Assembly: GCA_002721725.1 (NCBI GenBank)
Contig: PBLK01000007.1
Span: 101,949 to 148,415, forward strand
Direction of reading: 5' to 3'
From: Rhodobiaceae bacterium
GTDB taxonomy: Bacteria > Pseudomonadota > Alphaproteobacteria > RS24
Length of the DNA stretch: 46,467 bases
This document shows positions 46,109 to 46,467 of the stretch, piece after piece (position 1 is the stretch's first letter; each line of letters opens with the position of its first letter). The notes under the pieces are model-generated. The model ran no database searches, was not told where the DNA came from, and saw only the letters and a list, made by a program, of their open reading frames with translations. The position numbers and the translations under genes were made by a program.

Positions 46109-46467
46109 ATGCATGACTATCGAAGTCATAATTGCGGTCAATTAAGGGCTGAAAATATCGATGAAACAGTTCGTCTGTCGGGCTGGGTTCATCGTAAGCG
46201 CGATCATGGAGGCTTGTTGTTCATTGACTTGCGCGACCATTTCGGTCTGACCCAATTGGTTATTGAACCTTCCAGCCCGCATTTTGCAATGGCAGAAGCG
46301 GTGCGCGCCGAAAGCGTAATTTGCGCAGAGGGCAAAGTAGTGGCGCGCGATGATGATGCGAAAAACCCCAGTCTCGAAACGGGTGAAGTAGAGATTTACG
46401 TCGCTGAATTGGTAGTGTTGTCGGAAGCCGGCGATTTGCCATTGCCGGTATTTGGTGAGCCGGATTA
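46109..46467 (+). CDS. aspS: Aspartyl-tRNA synthetase, N-terminal part (cut by window end)
   Basis: 119 complete codons are visible from the ATG at 46109, with AGGA about 10 bases upstream. [26 protein letters not shown] and [16 protein letters not shown] form the OB-fold anticodon-binding domain of bacterial-type AspRS. Charges tRNA-Asp (and possibly tRNA-Asn, as in many alphaproteobacteria). The catalytic domain lies beyond the window. Confidence 0.95.
   Translation, partial: MHDYRSHNCGQLRAENIDETVRLSGWVHRKRDHGGLLFIDLRDHFGLTQLVIEPSSPHFAMAEAVRAESVICAEGKVVARDDDAKNPSLETGEVEIYVAELVVLSEAGDLPLPVFGEPD

Overview
This window is a stretch of alphaproteobacterial core chromosome, moderately GC-rich and very gene-dense. 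The assignment rests on gene content and order: cvpA-purF-SDR, rpsF-rpsR-DUF2232-rplI-dnaB-alr, fabD-fabG-acpP-fabF-mltG-gmk, surA-rsmA, pepA-holC-ndk, purN-purM, and perM-hdaA-ppk-ppx with rnd and aspS. An hdaA-type DnaA relative directly upstream of ppk is typical of this class. Genus cannot be fixed from the sequence alone. No rRNA, tRNA, CRISPR array, insertion sequence or integrase was seen.

Layout. 1-6876: start of an unknown minus-strand gene, then a plus-strand run of a short Ppx/GppA phosphatase, rlmE, guaB, rsmB-like, a periplasmic TPR protein and guaA (GMP synthesis plus rRNA modification). 6877-9926: the only accessory-looking part. It begins with an AT-rich insert directly after guaA, closed by an imperfect second copy of the guaA 3' end, and continues with small membrane proteins (DUF805, DUF3147, SMR transporter) and an unusual SDR. 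9999-14369: panB, a YfgM-like protein, bamB and der. 14647-25503: a long minus-strand block, in transcription order rpsF-rpsR-DUF2232-rplI, a terminator, then dnaB-alr-mlaE-mlaF-radA-cvpA-purF-SDR. 25504-25749: a compact divergent promoter region between ribosomal protein and fatty acid genes. 25750-30764: the fatty acid synthesis cluster, mltG and gmk. 30761-33907: adh, rsmA and surA on the minus strand. 34041-36472: pepA-holC-ndk. 36508-38174: purN-purM (minus). 38286-44840: DUF2066-perM-hdaA-ppk-ppx. 44837-45988: rnd (minus). 46109-end: start of aspS.

Functional themes: purine synthesis (guaB, guaA, purF, purN, purM, plus gmk and ndk), polyphosphate metabolism (ppk, ppx and a second Ppx-like protein), type II fatty acid synthesis, outer-membrane biogenesis (bamB, surA, mlaE/F), replication and its control (dnaB, holC, hdaA, radA), and ribosome production or modification (rlmE, rsmB, der, rsmA, S6, S18, L9). 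Genes often overlap by 1-11 bases, which suggests translational coupling.

No clearly new multi-gene system is visible. The points most worth following are the probable relic of an integration event at the guaA 3' end, a CxxC variant of the IMP dehydrogenase catalytic loop, the rpsF/fabD divergent promoter whose two -35 boxes share the same bases, and the apparent loss of lptFGD and pdxA from a normally conserved neighbourhood.
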